Assembly (NCBI GenBank): GCA_027487815.1
Contig: JAIYCW010000034.1
Coordinates: forward strand, 30,096 to 94,095
Length of the DNA: 64,000 bases
Reading direction: 5' to 3'
Source: Burkholderiales bacterium
GTDB taxonomy: Bacteria; Pseudomonadota; Gammaproteobacteria; Burkholderiales; Burkholderiaceae_E
Made by a program: the position numbers and the translations under genes. Position 1 is the first letter of the stretch, and the number at the start of each line of letters is the position of its first letter. Of the stretch, positions 54,600 to 63,245 are shown one piece after another. Under the pieces are notes generated by a model. That model ran no database searches. It was not told the DNA's origin and saw only the letters and a program-made list of their open reading frames with translations.

Positions 54600-57002
54600 T
54601 CAAGGCTTCAGTTTAATCGCGGCGAGTGCGTTCATCACAATCGCCTCGGTCAGGATCTCGGGCAATACCTGGGCTTGACTCTGGCCGGGTGAGTAGAGCA
54701 AATAAAGCGGCACTCCATTGCGACCATGGCGCGCCAATTCAGCGGTGATCGCGGCATCACGCCTGGTCCAGTCAGCTCGCAGCAGCACCACGCCTCGCTC
54801 TTCAAATGCTCGTTGCATCGCACTGGTTTGCAACACGAGTTTTTTATTCACCTGGCAACTCACACACCACGCCGCAGTAAAGTCCACCAGCACTGCCCGA
54901 CCCTCTTGCTGCGCGGATTGCACAGCCTGCGGACTCCAGGCTTGCCAACTATCTTTCGAATTCAACACTTGCTCAGAAGGCCCGGCTTGCGCTTCCACCT
55001 GCTCGGCAAACTGCAGGCCGAGCCATGCTACTAGCGCCAAACCAATCGCGAAGCTCACACCCAGGCGCCAGCTTCGCAAAAAGCGGCTCACCATCCAGAT
55101 CAGAAACGCAAGCGCGAGGCTTAACAAGCTCAACGCAAGCACGGCATCTTCGCCCGCCTGTTTTTCCAACACCCATAGCAACCACAAGGCTGTGGCCAGC
55201 ATCGGGAAGCCCAAAGCTTGACGCAAGCTCTCCATCCAGCGCCCTGGCGCAGGCAACCATCGCAAGGCCGCAGGGAACCATCCCAGCACCAGATAGGGCA
55301 ATGCCAAACCGAGCCCAAGGGCTGTGAAGACTGCAAAAACGATGGCGGCCGGTTGGCCCAAAGTGAATCCAAGTGCCGAGCCCATGAATGGCGCGGTGCA
55401 GGGCGTGGCCACCAACACTGCCAACACGCCGGAGGCAAACGCTGCCAAGCCCTTATGCCCGCCCTGAGCCAAAGAGTGCTCAACCGAACCCAAACGGGTC
55501 GCCGAGCTGCCAAATTCAAACAGCCCAAACAGGTTCAACGCAATCACTACGAACAACACCACCATCGCGGCCACAAACCAGGGCGATTGCAATTGAAAGC
55601 CCCAGCCCACCGCACTGCCCGCAGATTGCAGTGCCAACAGGATCCCGGCCAAGACCCAGAATGACACGATTACGCCTGCGGTGAAGAGCACCGCATCGCG
55701 TCGCCCGGCGGTATTCGAGGAAGCGCCGCCTGGACTTGCCGCTGCGCCATGCGCTGCACCTCCATGGGCCGCAAAAGTCAGCACCTTGAGCCCCAACACC
55801 GGAAACACACAAGGCATGAGGTTAAGCACCAGGCCACCCAATACCGCGAGCCCGAGTGCGAGCAAAAGTGCGGCACTGCCCTGCGCCGGAGCCGGTGTGC
55901 TTGGTAGAGGCCCGGGAGCGCCTGGTAGGCCCGCGCTTGGAGCGCCCGCTTTTGCAGCATGGCTGGTGGCAATCACCTCGCCAAGCGCACCGCTCACTTC
56001 ACCCATCCAACGGCCTTGCACTTCAAACGGCTGGCCGTTGACGACCATCAGGCCAAAAGGCTCATCACGCTGACCTTGTGCTGCGGCAGGTTCGAGCGCG
56101 GCTGCAGCCAGTGTTTGCGGTTTGATTTCCGCTGAAAGGGGTAGCTGGAGAGAAAAAATATTGGCACTCGCCTTATTTTGAGCGCCACTTGCCCGATGTA
56201 ATGACTGCACCCCGGAGTTGGCGAGCCAGCTTTCCTTGTAAGGGAAAAACACTGCGCTTTGCACCGCTCCGGACGCACGCCATTGCAACACCGCTGCACC
56301 GGGGGCTGATGACGCACCCATCGCTACTACCAGCTTTTGATCAGCCCGCACGGGAGTCATCGCACGCGCAGCCTCAAACAGCGCCGCGAATCGGCTTGGT
56401 TCTGAAGCCCTGCTTACCCCCGTTTCTAAAGGAACATCCAGCGCCAGCGAAGCCGATCCCGGAATGCAAACATCCTTGCACATCAACCAGTCCGCCTGCA
56501 CCTGAAGCTTCAGAGGGCCAGCAACACCGGCGGGCACGCGCAATGCCACCGGAAGAACCAGCTCGTCTTCATATCCAAAATTGGTAAGCGGACCGATCGG
56601 CAGGCGCTTGGGCGCGGGCCACTGGATTTCTCCGGCCTGAACGCCGGGCGGCAATTGCCACTGCAGGGTGGTCGGCAAACCCGAATCACCCGGATTGCGC
56701 CAATAGGTGTGCCAGTGAGGGTCGTGGCGGATGCGCAGACCCACCACAAGCTCTTCGCCAGGGCGAGCCGCGCCGTTTGGGCTTACCAGCTCAACCTCAA
56801 CTGCATCGACCTTGACCGGGCCATAACCGGTTTTGGCCGCGGACGCCTGCCCGGCCAGAAGGCCCCCAGAAACAGGCTGGGCGGCAAGGCTTCCCGCGAA
56901 AAACAAGGAGGCTATCGAGGTGCCGAACAAGCTGCATAAGGCCCCAACAACTCGCCACAGTGAAGGATGGGGTGCCTTGGCGGCGGTGGGAAGCTTGAGC
57001 AT
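54600..57002 (-). CDS. dsbD: DsbD/ScsB-type protein-disulfide reductase
   Basis: From ATG 57002 the protein has 800 residues. It has a signal region, a periplasmic DsbD-like domain with WLMCKDVCIPGS (about residue 180), eight or so membrane helices that include LNLMPCVFPVLGLKV and ATPCTAPFMG, and a C-terminal thioredoxin domain with AAWCVSCQVNKK. It moves reducing power from cytoplasmic thioredoxin to periplasmic thiols. The longer N-terminal domain is closer to ScsB-like proteins than to E. coli DsbD, so dsbD is a broad label. Confidence 0.85.
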   Translation of the reverse strand: MLKLPTAAKAPHPSLWRVVGALCSLFGTSIASLFFAGSLAAQPVSGGLLAGQASAAKTGYGPVKVDAVEVELVSPNGAARPGEELVVGLRIRHDPHWHTYWRNPGDSGLPTTLQWQLPPGVQAGEIQWPAPKRLPIGPLTNFGYEDELVLPVALRVPAGVAGPLKLQVQADWLMCKDVCIPGSASLALDVPLETGVSRASEPSRFAALFEAARAMTPVRADQKLVVAMGASSAPGAAVLQWRASGAVQSAVFFPYKESWLANSGVQSLHRASGAQNKASANIFSLQLPLSAEIKPQTLAAAALEPAAAQGQRDEPFGLMVVNGQPFEVQGRWMGEVSGALGEVIATSHAAKAGAPSAGLPGAPGPLPSTPAPAQGSAALLLALGLAVLGGLVLNLMPCVFPVLGLKVLTFAAHGGAAHGAAASPGGASSNTAGRRDAVLFTAGVIVSFWVLAGILLALQSAGSAVGWGFQLQSPWFVAAMVVLFVVIALNLFGLFEFGSSATRLGSVEHSLAQGGHKGLAAFASGVLAVLVATPCTAPFMGSALGFTLGQPAAIVFAVFTALGLGLALPYLVLGWFPAALRWLPAPGRWMESLRQALGFPMLATALWLLWVLEKQAGEDAVLALSLLSLALAFLIWMVSRFLRSWRLGVSFAIGLALVAWLGLQFAEQVEAQAGPSEQVLNSKDSWQAWSPQAVQSAQQEGRAVLVDFTAAWCVSCQVNKKLVLQTSAMQRAFEERGVVLLRADWTRRDAAITAELARHGRNGVPLYLLYSPGQSQAQVLPEILTEAIVMNALAAIKLKP

Positions 57003-57066
57003 GGCGTACAAGTTTACTGGAACTTTGTCACTTGACCCTCTCGTAACCCGCCCCTACCATGATGGG

Positions 57067-57324
57067 ATGGAACAAGAAATTCAAGGACTTAGCGAACGAA
57101 TTGAACGCTTGATCGCAAGCGTGGCCCGACTGTCGCAAGAGCGTCTCGACTTGCAGGCAGCCCTGGCCCAGGCGCGTCAAGAGCAGGTTCGGTTGCAACA
57201 GCGGCTCGACGAAGCGCGTGCTCATGTGGAATCCGCCCTGTCGCGTTTGCCATTGGTGCAGGGAGCTTTGGTGCCTCAGGCTATCGGGCCAACAGAAGGT
57301 GCAGGCGATCATGGAACAAATTGA
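57067..57324 (+). CDS. Small coiled-coil protein (ZapB/TIGR02449-like)
   Basis: The ATG at 57067 gives 85 residues. Almost all of residues 1-65 form one coiled coil rich in Gln, Glu, Arg and Leu (IQGLSERIERLIASVARLSQ and onward). This is the small cell-division-type coiled-coil protein usually next to zapA in these bacteria. It overlaps the zapA start by 14 bases. It diverges from dsbD. Confidence 0.72.
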   Translation: MEQEIQGLSERIERLIASVARLSQERLDLQAALAQARQEQVRLQQRLDEARAHVESALSRLPLVQGALVPQAIGPTEGAGDHGTN

Positions 57325-57613
57325 AGTACGGATTCTGGATCGGGATTACAAGCTCGCTGTGTCGGCCGAAGAGCGCAGTGCCTTACTGGACAGCGCACAA
57401 GTCGTTGATGACAAGATGCGGGCAATTCGGGATGCGGGCAAAGTCTCAGGTCTGGATCGGATCGCGGTGATGGCTGCACTTCAATTGGCCCATGAATTGT
57501 TGGCGTCGCGGCATGGCGACGGACCGACCACTGGGGAGATGCTCAAGCGCATTCGTAAGATGACCGACGATATTGACGCAGAATTACAGCGCCAAAGTCG
57601 GTTGTTCGAGTAA
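57311..57613 (+). CDS. zapA: Cell division protein ZapA
   Basis: From ATG 57311 the protein has 100 residues. It has the ZapA fold: IEVRILDRDYKLAVSAEERSAL, then the helix with VDDKMRAIRDAGKVSGLDRIAVMAAL and a C-terminal coiled coil. It promotes FtsZ ring bundling. 6S RNA follows, as in most proteobacteria. Confidence 0.9.
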   Translation: MEQIEVRILDRDYKLAVSAEERSALLDSAQVVDDKMRAIRDAGKVSGLDRIAVMAALQLAHELLASRHGDGPTTGEMLKRIRKMTDDIDAELQRQSRLFE

Positions 57614-57623
57614 ACTTAAGTTT

Positions 57624-57818
57624 AGCTCCGCGGTGTTTTGGTTTGGTCAAACATTCCTTGAACCAATATCGTTAAACCCAGGTTGCGGTGTTCTGTGCGC
57701 CACTGTTGCGATCGCCTGTAATGGCTTTATTGCTTTGCGGATGAACCTGATGTGGCACCGGCTGCGACCGACCTGAACCCTAGGTTCAGGATGATGATCA
57801 AACCCCATTCGCGGAGCT
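57624..57818 (+). ncRNA. ssrS: 6S RNA
   Basis: The 195-base span starts AGCTCCGCG and ends CGCGGAGCT, a perfect nine-base closing stem. It contains CCTTGAACC and a CCTGAACC/GGTTCAGG hairpin near the 3' end, both usual in 6S RNA. It directly follows zapA, the conserved place. The RNA mimics an open promoter and holds sigma-70 RNA polymerase. Exact ends are estimated from pairing. Confidence 0.85.
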
Positions 57819-57827
57819 CCCCTTTCC

Positions 57828-58940
57828 TTGACCTCACCTGATTCAGTGCAGGAACTCTTCGACTTCAAGCTGCCTTTCGATGCCGCACTTGAAGCCCGAA
57901 TCGATCATGAACTCGCCCACAAAACCATGCCGCTTGGCGCGCTGGGCCAGCTCATGCCATTGGCCAGGCAACTTGCCCTTTTGCATGCGGGCGACTATTC
58001 AGCCCGCCCTTCGACACAAGCAGATGCAGCGATCATCGTTTTCGCAGCAGACCATGGATTAGCACTTGAGCCGATCTCCGCCTATCCCCGCAGCGTCACT
58101 TGGCAAATGGTGGAGAACTTTTTGGCTGGTGGCGCAGCTATCAATGTGTTTGCGCGAAGCCATGCCATCGAATTGCTGGTAGTGGATGCTGGTGTGGATC
58201 ACGACTTTGGCGAGCGCGCGGGTTTGATCAGTCGCAAGATTGCCTTTGGCACCGCCAACTGTTTACACACCCCTGCAATGCCCCCTTCACAAGTGCATCA
58301 GGCCTTGCATGAAGGCGCAAGGTGCGTTGATCTTTTGCTCGAACGCACTGCAGTGCAATGGATCGGTTTTGGCGAAATGGGCATCGGCAATACCTCGATT
58401 GCATCACTCATGCTAGCCACACTTTTGCACCAACCGATCGATACCCTGGTTGGCCGCGGCACCGGCGTGAATGATCAACAACTCGAAGTCAAGCAAGCGA
58501 TTTTGCAGGCTGTAATCGCGAAGCATGCCGCGAGTTTTGAAATCCAAGCCTCCTCGCCGGCTCGCGAGCGCGCCTTGCATGTTGCAAGCCTGATCGGCGG
58601 GTTTGAAATCGTGATGATGAGCGGCGCAATGCTGCGTGCAGCTCAAATGCGCAAAGCTGTAGTAGTGGATGGATTTATCTCGACCTGCGCTGCGGTGCTC
58701 GCCTGCGAACTTAATCCTCAGGCGCGGGTCGCTATGGTGTTTGCGCATCGCTCAGCCGAACAGGGGCATCGCATCGCGCTTGGCCACCTCATGGCAACGC
58801 CTTTGCTTGATTTGGGTCTTCGATTGGGTGAAGGCACTGGAGCGGCGCTTGCAATACCTTTGCTGCGCAGCGCGCAAGCGATGTTGCGCGATATGGCGAG
58901 CTTTGAAAGTGCTGCTGTGAGTGGTGCGCTCCTGCCATGA
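57828..58940 (+). CDS. cobT: Nicotinate-nucleotide-dimethylbenzimidazole phosphoribosyltransferase
   Basis: The 370-residue protein has the CobT signatures FAADHGLALEPISAYPRSVT, IGFGEMGIGNTSIASLM (with the catalytic Glu further on) and VVVDGFISTCAAVLA. It activates the lower ligand for B12. The listed start is TTG 57828, only nine bases after the 6S 3' end, with GGAG inside the 6S closing stem. GTG 57846 is an alternative. It begins cobT-cobS-cobC. Confidence 0.94.
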   Translation: MTSPDSVQELFDFKLPFDAALEARIDHELAHKTMPLGALGQLMPLARQLALLHAGDYSARPSTQADAAIIVFAADHGLALEPISAYPRSVTWQMVENFLAGGAAINVFARSHAIELLVVDAGVDHDFGERAGLISRKIAFGTANCLHTPAMPPSQVHQALHEGARCVDLLLERTAVQWIGFGEMGIGNTSIASLMLATLLHQPIDTLVGRGTGVNDQQLEVKQAILQAVIAKHAASFEIQASSPARERALHVASLIGGFEIVMMSGAMLRAAQMRKAVVVDGFISTCAAVLACELNPQARVAMVFAHRSAEQGHRIALGHLMATPLLDLGLRLGEGTGAALAIPLLRSAQAMLRDMASFESAAVSGALLP

Positions 58941-59803
58941 CCGAACCGGTGGCTCGTGAGCCTGGCCTTTCCGTACCTGACCTGCCGATCCCTGAAGCAC
59001 CACCGCTCCGAGGCCCGCGCTTGTGGCTTTGCCACTGGCTGCTTGCCGTGCAATTCTTTACCCGAATTCCGATCACCGGCCGTGTTGCGAGCTGGGCACC
59101 GTACAGCCCGCAAGCCCTGACGCGCAGCACCCGATTTTTCCCTCTGGTTGGGATCGTGGTGGGCGCTTTCGGGGCTTTGATTTACGTGGCCGCCGCACAA
59201 ATACTGCCAAGCAATGTGGCCGTTGTGCTTTCGATGTGCGCCACGATTTGGATCACTGGCGCATTTCATGAAGACGGCTGGGCCGATTTTTGTGATGCGT
59301 TTGGCACCTCATCGGATCGCGAAAAAACCTTGCTCATCATGACGGATTCGCGTATCGGCGCTTACGGCGCAATTGGGCTGATCATGATGCTCGGGCTGAA
59401 GCTGCATTTGCTGCTCGCGCTCGACGAAGCCTGGATGGTGTCGACCCTGATTTGCGCCCATGCGATCTCGCGCGGCTGGGCCGTGGTGATCATGCGCACC
59501 CTGCCCTATGCAAAACCGCAGGACGACTCCAAATCGAAGCCAATTGCTCAGGCCCTGCGTGGTGATGACGCGCTGATGGCCTGGCTGTTTGCATTGCTGC
59601 CCGCTGCATTGCTCGCGTGGTGGATTGACAGTGTGCTGTCGATTGCTTGTGGCTTGGTATTGAGCGCACTGGGCACCATTTGGATGGCCCGAACGATGGC
59701 CAAGCGATTGCAGGGCTATACCGGTGATGGACTGGGTGCCACCCAACAGCTCACCGAAGTGCTGTTTTTAATCGGCGTTTTGGCGTGGTGGGAGGCCTCA
59801 TGA
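58937..59803 (+). CDS. cobS: Adenosylcobinamide-GDP ribazoletransferase
   Basis: The 288-residue membrane protein contains the CobS core from LAVQFFTRIPITGRVASW through ITGAFHEDGWADFCDAFG and about six helices. It joins the lower ligand to adenosylcobinamide-GDP. The ATG overlaps the cobT stop (ATGA). The first 30 residues are Pro-rich and not part of the core, so an internal start is possible. Confidence 0.93.
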   Translation: MTEPVAREPGLSVPDLPIPEAPPLRGPRLWLCHWLLAVQFFTRIPITGRVASWAPYSPQALTRSTRFFPLVGIVVGAFGALIYVAAAQILPSNVAVVLSMCATIWITGAFHEDGWADFCDAFGTSSDREKTLLIMTDSRIGAYGAIGLIMMLGLKLHLLLALDEAWMVSTLICAHAISRGWAVVIMRTLPYAKPQDDSKSKPIAQALRGDDALMAWLFALLPAALLAWWIDSVLSIACGLVLSALGTIWMARTMAKRLQGYTGDGLGATQQLTEVLFLIGVLAWWEAS

Positions 59804-60354
59804 AACTGCTCTTGATTCGACACCCCAAGCCCGTGATCGCACCAGGTATTTGCTATGGCGCGATGGATCTCGAAGCGGATGCTGAGGATCTGCAACGTGT
59901 AGTGGATACACTGCGTGGGCGCGCTGTGCCCGCCTTTACTGCGAGCTCAACCCTGAGGCGAGCCAGCGATCTGGCGCATGCCATGACAGCTCATGCCTGG
60001 CCCACCCCGCGCTTGCATGACGGCCTGCAGGAGATGAACTTCGGACGCTGGGAAGGCCTTGCCTGGGACAGCATTGGTGAAGCGGCCGTGAAAGCCTGGG
60101 CTGACAATATGCTTGATCACCAACCGCCTGAAGGAGAATCGGTGCGAATGCTGGGTGAGCGCGCGGTGCGGGCGGTGCGCGAACTGATTCCCCTGGCTCA
60201 GGCACAACAGGCATCCGGCCAGGAAGTGACGTTTGCAATTTTTGCGCATGCCGGAGTGCTTCACACAGTTCCGCCTTTGTTACGAGGCGAGCCTCTCAAA
60301 CTTGGCCTGAACCCGCGCCTTGATTATGGCGCGGTGATCGAGCTTGATCTCTGA
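59800..60354 (+). CDS. cobC: Alpha-ribazole phosphatase-like histidine phosphatase
   Basis: From ATG 59800 (GGAGG four bases upstream, ATGA overlap with cobS) the protein has 184 residues. LLLIRHPKPVIAPGICYG holds the RHX catalytic segment, EMNFGRWEGLAWD the second acidic group and FAHAGVLHTV the second His. It removes the phosphate from alpha-ribazole phosphate. Phosphoglycerate-mutase-like hydrolases can look alike, but the operon favours CobC. Confidence 0.85.
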   Translation: MKLLLIRHPKPVIAPGICYGAMDLEADAEDLQRVVDTLRGRAVPAFTASSTLRRASDLAHAMTAHAWPTPRLHDGLQEMNFGRWEGLAWDSIGEAAVKAWADNMLDHQPPEGESVRMLGERAVRAVRELIPLAQAQQASGQEVTFAIFAHAGVLHTVPPLLRGEPLKLGLNPRLDYGAVIELDL

Positions 60355-60384
60355 CTCCCATAAACACAACACGGATCTGAACGC

Positions 60385-61215
60385 GTGGATTTCTCGGCAA
60401 CCGGATGGATGATGATTACTGGCCTGCTTGCTATCGGTGCAAGTGCGGGGTTCCTGGCGGGCTTGCTTGGCATTGGCGGGGGCATGATCATGGTGCCTTT
60501 TATCAAAATTGTGCTTCAGCAAGTAGGAATGCCCACCGAGTTCGCGCTCAAAGTGGCGATTGCCACTTCACTGACCACTATTCTGTTTACTTCGTTTTCC
60601 AGCGTTCGCACTCATCACAACAATGGCGCAGTGCTCTGGCCTGTGGTGCTCCGCCTCGCGCCAGGTATTGCCATCGGCGCATTGCTGGGTGCACAAATCG
60701 CTGCAGGACTCAACACCGCATTTCTAGCCGCATTCTTCTCGGTCTTTCTTGCCTATACCGGCTACACCATGCTTCGCGCCAAACGAAAACTTGAAGGCGG
60801 CCAAGTCGCTCAGCTTCCAGGCAGCGTTGCTTTGGCTGGCATGGGCGCAGTGATTGGCGGCCTGGCCTCACTGGTGGGCGCGGGCGGTGGGTTTCTCACC
60901 GTTCCCTACCTTGAAAAGCGCGGCATCAGCATGCAGCAAGCAGTGGGATGCAGCGCAGCGTGTGGATTCCCCATCGCAGCCGCAGGCGCGATTGGCTATG
61001 CCTGGGCCGGACGACATCTTGATATTGCTCCGGGCACGATTGGCTTTATCTATTGGCCAGGATTGGTTGTTATTGCCTCGGCAAGCATCATCACAGCGCA
61101 CTTCGGCGCAGTCACCGCACACCGAATGCCCACAGCAAAGCTGCGGCGATTGTTTGGTTGGGTGCTATTCGTGATGGCGGGCTATATGCTCTGGACTGCA
61201 TGGCGCAGCCTGTGA
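60385..61215 (+). CDS. TauE/SafE family sulfite/organosulfonate exporter-like protein
   Basis: The 276-residue protein has about eight helices and the family signature GFLAGLLGIGGGMIMVPFI, repeated in the second half (GGLASLVGAGGGFLTVPYL). Members export sulfite or small acids; the substrate here is unknown. It starts at GTG 60385, 30 bases after cobC, without a clear ribosome site. It is the second TauE/SafE-type protein here, and the one at 26.4 kb is of another branch. Confidence 0.82.
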   Translation: MDFSATGWMMITGLLAIGASAGFLAGLLGIGGGMIMVPFIKIVLQQVGMPTEFALKVAIATSLTTILFTSFSSVRTHHNNGAVLWPVVLRLAPGIAIGALLGAQIAAGLNTAFLAAFFSVFLAYTGYTMLRAKRKLEGGQVAQLPGSVALAGMGAVIGGLASLVGAGGGFLTVPYLEKRGISMQQAVGCSAACGFPIAAAGAIGYAWAGRHLDIAPGTIGFIYWPGLVVIASASIITAHFGAVTAHRMPTAKLRRLFGWVLFVMAGYMLWTAWRSL

Positions 61216-61384
61216 CCGGCGGGACGACTCAAGTGTTAGACTTCAGCGCCATGACCGTGCCCTCCCCGGCCTTGCAGTCCGGTCAGCCCTGCGTTCGCCA
61301 CTTCGGCACCAGCCGCACGCCGCCGCGCTCGCTTTTTTCAGCTTGTTGTTTAGCTTCATAACCTAGCGATACTGATAGACCGAC

Positions 61385-62254
61385 ATGCCGATGGCTACCA
61401 ACCTTGATTCGATCAAAACCCGTAGATCAACCCCTACGCGCAAAACTGCGTCGCACGGTAAAACAGCCGCGCCTCCCGAAACAACACCTCACCGCGAGGC
61501 TAGTGCGCCCAAAGCACCTTCCGCACTATTGATGATGCTTGAGGCCCGAGCCCCCTGGGAGTTTGCCTCCACGCTAGCGGCTTGGCCATTGCTTCAAACC
61601 ACACCGCGCGGTGATGGCCACCCAGTGCTGGTGCTTCCGGGCCTGGCCGCCAACGATCTCTCGACCGTGATGTTGCGCAACTTCCTGAGTTCACGGGGCT
61701 ATATCGCTTGCCCGTGGAACTATGGCTTTAACTTTGGTCCGCGTTATGGCGTGCTCGCGGGCTGCGTTGAGCATGTCCGGGAGCTTAGTGAACGCCATGG
61801 CCAAAAGGTGAGCCTGGTGGGCTGGAGCCTGGGCGGCATCTATGCACGCGAAATTGCCAAAGCCCTGCCTGATCAGGTTCGCGGTGTCATCACCCTGGGC
61901 ACACCTTTTGATGGGCCACCGCGGGCCACCAATGCATGGCGTCTGTATGAATTGGTCAGCGGCCAAAAGGTGGAAGACCATGAGCTGCGCGAGCAAATCC
62001 GCTCGGCCCCGCCGGTGCCTACCACATCGATCTATTCGCGCTCCGATGGCGTGGTCGCCTGGCAATGCAGCATCAACCGTGATCGCGGTGAGAATATTGA
62101 AGTGCTTGCCAGCCACACCGGCATGGGCATGAATCCTCTGGCGTTTTATGTCATCGCCGATCGGTTGTCCCAGGAATTGGATGCCTGGAAACCGTTTGAA
62201 GTGACTGGAGCCCTGCGTCATTTAATCAAGGTGCGGCAGGCCGAGAGCGTATGA
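61385..62254 (+). CDS. Alpha/beta hydrolase (lipase-like)
   Basis: The 289-residue protein has a basic, Ala/Thr/Lys-rich N-terminus (about 45 residues), then GHPVLVLPGLAANDLSTVML, the nucleophile elbow LVGWSLGGIYAREIAK, and TTSIYSRSDGVVAWQCS as the acid-containing segment. It looks like an esterase or lipase of the triacylglycerol-lipase type with no signal peptide. The 169 bases before it show nothing I can assign. Confidence 0.75.
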   Translation: MPMATNLDSIKTRRSTPTRKTASHGKTAAPPETTPHREASAPKAPSALLMMLEARAPWEFASTLAAWPLLQTTPRGDGHPVLVLPGLAANDLSTVMLRNFLSSRGYIACPWNYGFNFGPRYGVLAGCVEHVRELSERHGQKVSLVGWSLGGIYAREIAKALPDQVRGVITLGTPFDGPPRATNAWRLYELVSGQKVEDHELREQIRSAPPVPTTSIYSRSDGVVAWQCSINRDRGENIEVLASHTGMGMNPLAFYVIADRLSQELDAWKPFEVTGALRHLIKVRQAESV

Positions 62255-62294
62255 CCGCGCCTCCTCTCCCGGCCGCTTCTTTCCAAAGGCGAGA

Positions 62295-63245
62295 TTGAGT
62301 ACTTCACTTCCTGCAGTTCGCGAATTCATGGCGCAGGCCAATGGCCTCGATATCTGCGTGCAGCACTACGCACTGGCTCAGGCCCCCTCGCCTCAGAAAT
62401 CACCTGTGCTCCTGATCATGGGCCTGGGTATGCAGGGCATAGCCTGGCCAATCAGGCTCATCGATGGCTTGCGAGCGCAAGGCCATGAGGTGGCCACCTT
62501 CGATAATCGGGATATCGGGCTCTCGTCCAAACTGCCCTCCTGGGGCAAGCCCAATATTGCCTGGGCGGCCATGAAACATGCCATGGGTTGGCCAGTCAAA
62601 GCCGCCTACACCCTGCAGGATATGGCGCAAGATACGCTTGGAGTTCTTGATGCTTTGGGCTGGTCGCGCGCCCATGTAATCGGCGTCTCGATGGGCGGAA
62701 TGATTGCCCAGTTGCTCGCTGCACATCATCCGCAGCGCCTTGTCAGTGCCACGCTGATCATGACCTCAAGTGGCTCACGCAAACTGCCTCAATCGAATCC
62801 GAAAGCGCGCATGGCTTTGCTCAGCCGCCCACCACAAGGCGCCAGCCTCGATCAGCTCGAAACCCACAGCCTCAACATCATTCAGGTGATTGGCTCACCG
62901 GCCTATCCCCAACCCCAGCACGAAGTGCGTGCGAGGATTCGACGCGGCTTGCAACGCTCCTACCACCCTTTAGGTGTTGGACGCCAGTTGGTGGCTATCG
63001 CCGCAAGCGGCTCACGAACGAAATTGCTTGAAACCATTACCTTGCCAATTGCGGTGATTCATGGCGAGGAAGATCCACTGATTCCGGTTGCGCATGGCCA
63101 TGATCTTGCCAAACGCATTCCACACGCCAAAGTGCGCTTCGTGCCCGGGATGGGCCATGATTTGCCGCCCGAGGTTTGCGACATTGTGCTTGAAGAGGCA
63201 CTAGCCTTGTTTAGTGGCTATGGTGTAACTGGTCGCACTCGCTAA
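62295..63245 (+). CDS. Alpha/beta hydrolase
   Basis: The 316-residue protein has VLLIMGLGMQGIAWPIRLID, DNRDIGLSSK, the elbow GVSMGGMIAQLLAAHHP and the late Asp/His in VIHGEEDPLIPVAHG and GMGHDLPPEV. It is a typical cytoplasmic esterase-like protein. It starts at TTG 62295 with AGGCGA upstream; ATG 62328 is an alternative. It lies 40 bases after the previous hydrolase gene and overlaps the DapA-family gene end by four bases. Confidence 0.8.
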   Translation: MSTSLPAVREFMAQANGLDICVQHYALAQAPSPQKSPVLLIMGLGMQGIAWPIRLIDGLRAQGHEVATFDNRDIGLSSKLPSWGKPNIAWAAMKHAMGWPVKAAYTLQDMAQDTLGVLDALGWSRAHVIGVSMGGMIAQLLAAHHPQRLVSATLIMTSSGSRKLPQSNPKARMALLSRPPQGASLDQLETHSLNIIQVIGSPAYPQPQHEVRARIRRGLQRSYHPLGVGRQLVAIAASGSRTKLLETITLPIAVIHGEEDPLIPVAHGHDLAKRIPHAKVRFVPGMGHDLPPEVCDIVLEEALALFSGYGVTGRTR

